A stretch of DNA of 64,000 bases from Loxodes magnus. Its lineage: Eukaryota; Ciliophora; Karyorelictea; Loxodida; Loxodidae. The notes below the pieces were generated by a model. It saw only the letters and a program-made list of their open reading frames with translations, made no database searches and had not been told where the DNA came from. The position numbers and the translations under genes were made by a program. The stretch spans positions 48,090-112,089 of the forward strand of contig CAMPDV010001585.1 in the NCBI GenBank assembly GCA_946699065.1, in the 5' to 3' direction. Shown here one piece after another: positions 62,338 through 64,000 of the stretch (the stretch's first letter is position 1; each line of letters opens with the position of its first letter).

Positions 62338-64000
62338 TCACGCCTCCTTCGCTTTGTTTGCTCTCCTCTAGCATCAACGAGCTAATTTTTTAAGTATTAA
62401 TTTCAAAAGACTAATTTCCTTTCTGTAATTAGCTCGCTCAGTTTTAGAATTTCTTGTTTAATTTTATGGATTTTTCAAATCATTATTATCTAAAATATTG
62501 TCTACATAGCTAATAGGATATAATTAATCTGAAATGCCATCAAAATTTATCTATAAAATTTTTAATTTACTTACATTGTTGGCTTGCTAGAAGCTTCCTT
62601 TATAAAAGTTTTACTGTAACCTATGAAAATCTGCAGGTTTATTGTCCTTTAAGTAGAAATGTTTCCAATACAATTATTTATACAATAGTTGCAAAAATTT
62701 TGATACTATTCTCTTGAGTTGCATTAAGATTTAAAATAGCAAACTCATTTAGATTTAAGCACAAGTTTTGTATTAATTGCTTGGAAATAAAGAAAAATAT
62801 TGCTAGCATCTAAATTATTTTATCTATATAAGTACTTACTTTTATTAGACTTAGCTGTTTGATAATCTTTGCTGCTCATAAGGACTTAATATGTCCCAAT
62901 ATGCTTCTAAATGTACTCTTGAAAATCCAGAAGTAATGAATTCTATTACAGTATCTGGAATGAGGTTTATTTTTTCTTGCATTCCCTAAATTAAGTTCTC
63001 AATAATATTCAGCAATTATTTTTATAAAGTAGAGCGGATTTCTTTTCGATCTTATTCTAAACTTATTTAATCTCATATTTAACTCCTACATAATTATTTT
63101 GCTTATTATTATTCTCTATGTTCATTACTAATAACTATTTGTGAAAAGTCTATATTTTAGTCTATCAGTTGGCTAAGACATACTTCTTAAAATATATTTC
63201 TAATTCACTCCAATGCCCCTATGGCTTTATTCTTCATATAATTACATAAAAAAGTATTTTGTTAGACCCGCATATCTTCAAATTATTTTTTAGCTACAGA
63301 TACTAAGAATATTCTTCTTACAGTTGATTATAGTTATTTAGAATTTGTGTGCTAGTGTTCTAATCTTTAACTTAATTTTTTTTGCTTTATGAACTCTTAA
63401 TTTTAGATCTTTACTCTTTTTCTTTTTATAGAGTACCTTAGTCTAAAATTCTTTGCAGATACCCACAACTTCAGCTACACTGCTTCTTCGATAATAAAAA
63501 TTCATTCATTTAGTTCTTTTAAAATATTTTTCTTAATTAGTTCAATAATTGCTTCTCTAGAATATCATCAATGTTCTCGTTTGATTTTAATGGGTTATTT
63601 TTTGTATAATTTTGATTATCATTTTATTAAATTATATCTTTTAATATAATTTTTTTTATTATTTTTTTGCAGACTATTTTATGCATTATTCTAATTTTCT
63701 TATACTTACTATTCATCAGCTAAATCATTCATTTCTGATTAATTACTTATTAAGGGAGTATATATTTCCTTTATCCAGCCTTTCTTCTAAATTTTAATAT
63801 TTTGATTCTGAAATTACCTTTTAATTTTAATTTGCTGCTAACTTTAACTAATATTATTAGGAATCTAATTATCTTAGTTGCTGCTATCTGCATCAAGTGG
63901 TTTTATCTAAATGATATTTTTATTGTCATCAGGTTTGAAGTTTATCTTTACCTCGATATTTTCTTGTTCCTCATTAGTTATTTAAGTTAATGGCAACTAC
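62338..64000 (-). CDS. unidentified long protein, partial at right edge
   Basis: The minus strand reads as a Gln/Asn/Lys-rich protein entering from the right edge (NIEVKINFKPDDNKNII, KKGWIKEIYTPLISNQSEMN). It ends with a well-formed segment (ALEWIRNIFQEVCLSQLIDQ, INLIPDTVIEFITSGFSRVH, LEAYWDILSPYEQQRLSN) and KANKAKEA-like residues before a TGA at 62338-62340. Between about 63660 and 63280 the best sequence passes through the other two frames (ENIDDILEKQLLNQL, then SSVAEVVGICKEFQTKVLYK) before returning. At least the first change lies beside an A run. Introns, base-run errors or decay could each explain this. An earlier TGA 11 codons upstream may be the true stop. Family not recognised. Confidence 0.5.

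Noticed and set aside
1-64000. CRISPR arrays, rRNA genes, telomere repeats, LTR or capsid-bearing elements
   Set aside because: Looked for and not seen: no regularly spaced repeats, no rRNA-like blocks, no telomere arrays, and the only reverse transcriptase is of LINE type.

Overview
This window looks like nuclear DNA of a ciliate that has given all three standard stop codons amino-acid meanings. It is roughly three-quarters A+T, and under the standard code no open frame is longer than about 166 codons. Reading TAA and TAG as glutamine and TGA as tryptophan turns several stretches into long, clean, recognisable proteins: MORN repeats, a GNT-I-family glycosyltransferase, kelch repeats and a LINE reverse transcriptase. 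Most genes still end on TGA, and two may end on TAA. That points to a karyorelictid (Loxodes-like) or Condylostoma-like ciliate, nuclear code 27 or 28. Code and lineage are inferred from the sequence alone.

Layout. 1-3 kb: an A-rich, frame-broken coding stretch. 6.0-8.5 kb: GNT-I-family gene, copy 1 (minus). 10.35-16.9 kb: a full-length-looking LINE (minus) with ORF1 (zinc knuckle and coiled coil) and ORF2 (AP-type endonuclease and reverse transcriptase). 17.1-18.6 kb: the front half of a zinc-finger/PARP gene joined to a duplicated flank with a small conserved gene. 19.8-20.4 kb: the end of a kelch gene. 22.5-24.9 kb (plus) and 26.0-28.1 kb (minus): GNT-I copies 2 and 3, tail to tail. 30.3-33.3 kb: a large secreted/membrane kelch, cysteine-rich protein. 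35.7 kb: a tRNA-Lys-like gene. 39.2-40.4 kb: a broken kelch paralogue with an inverted repeat. 44.0-47.8 kb: a small unknown gene, the UBA-PARP back half and the second copy of the duplicated flank. 48.4-49.7 kb: a MORN-repeat gene. 50.55 kb: a 76-residue ubiquitin relative ending in Gly-Cys. 51.7 kb: a GC-rich RNA gene resembling RNase MRP RNA. 56.3-58.7 kb: GNT-I copy 4, broken. 60.2 kb: a second GC-rich RNA-like island. 62.3 kb to the right edge: an unidentified long gene (minus).

Genes are sparse for a ciliate somatic genome. Four GNT-I copies, several broken paralogues, a LINE and a dispersed duplication make the region look like germline or expanded repeat-bearing DNA. Shared themes are secretory-pathway proteins (GNT-I enzymes, kelch/cysteine-rich membrane protein) and a possible ubiquitin/ADP-ribose pair (UBA-PARP gene and the odd ubiquitin). 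Several frame breaks in otherwise good genes lie in or beside single-base runs, so assembly errors must be weighed against true pseudogenes. Because no codon is an unambiguous stop, starts, ends and the coding status of weak regions are less certain than usual.
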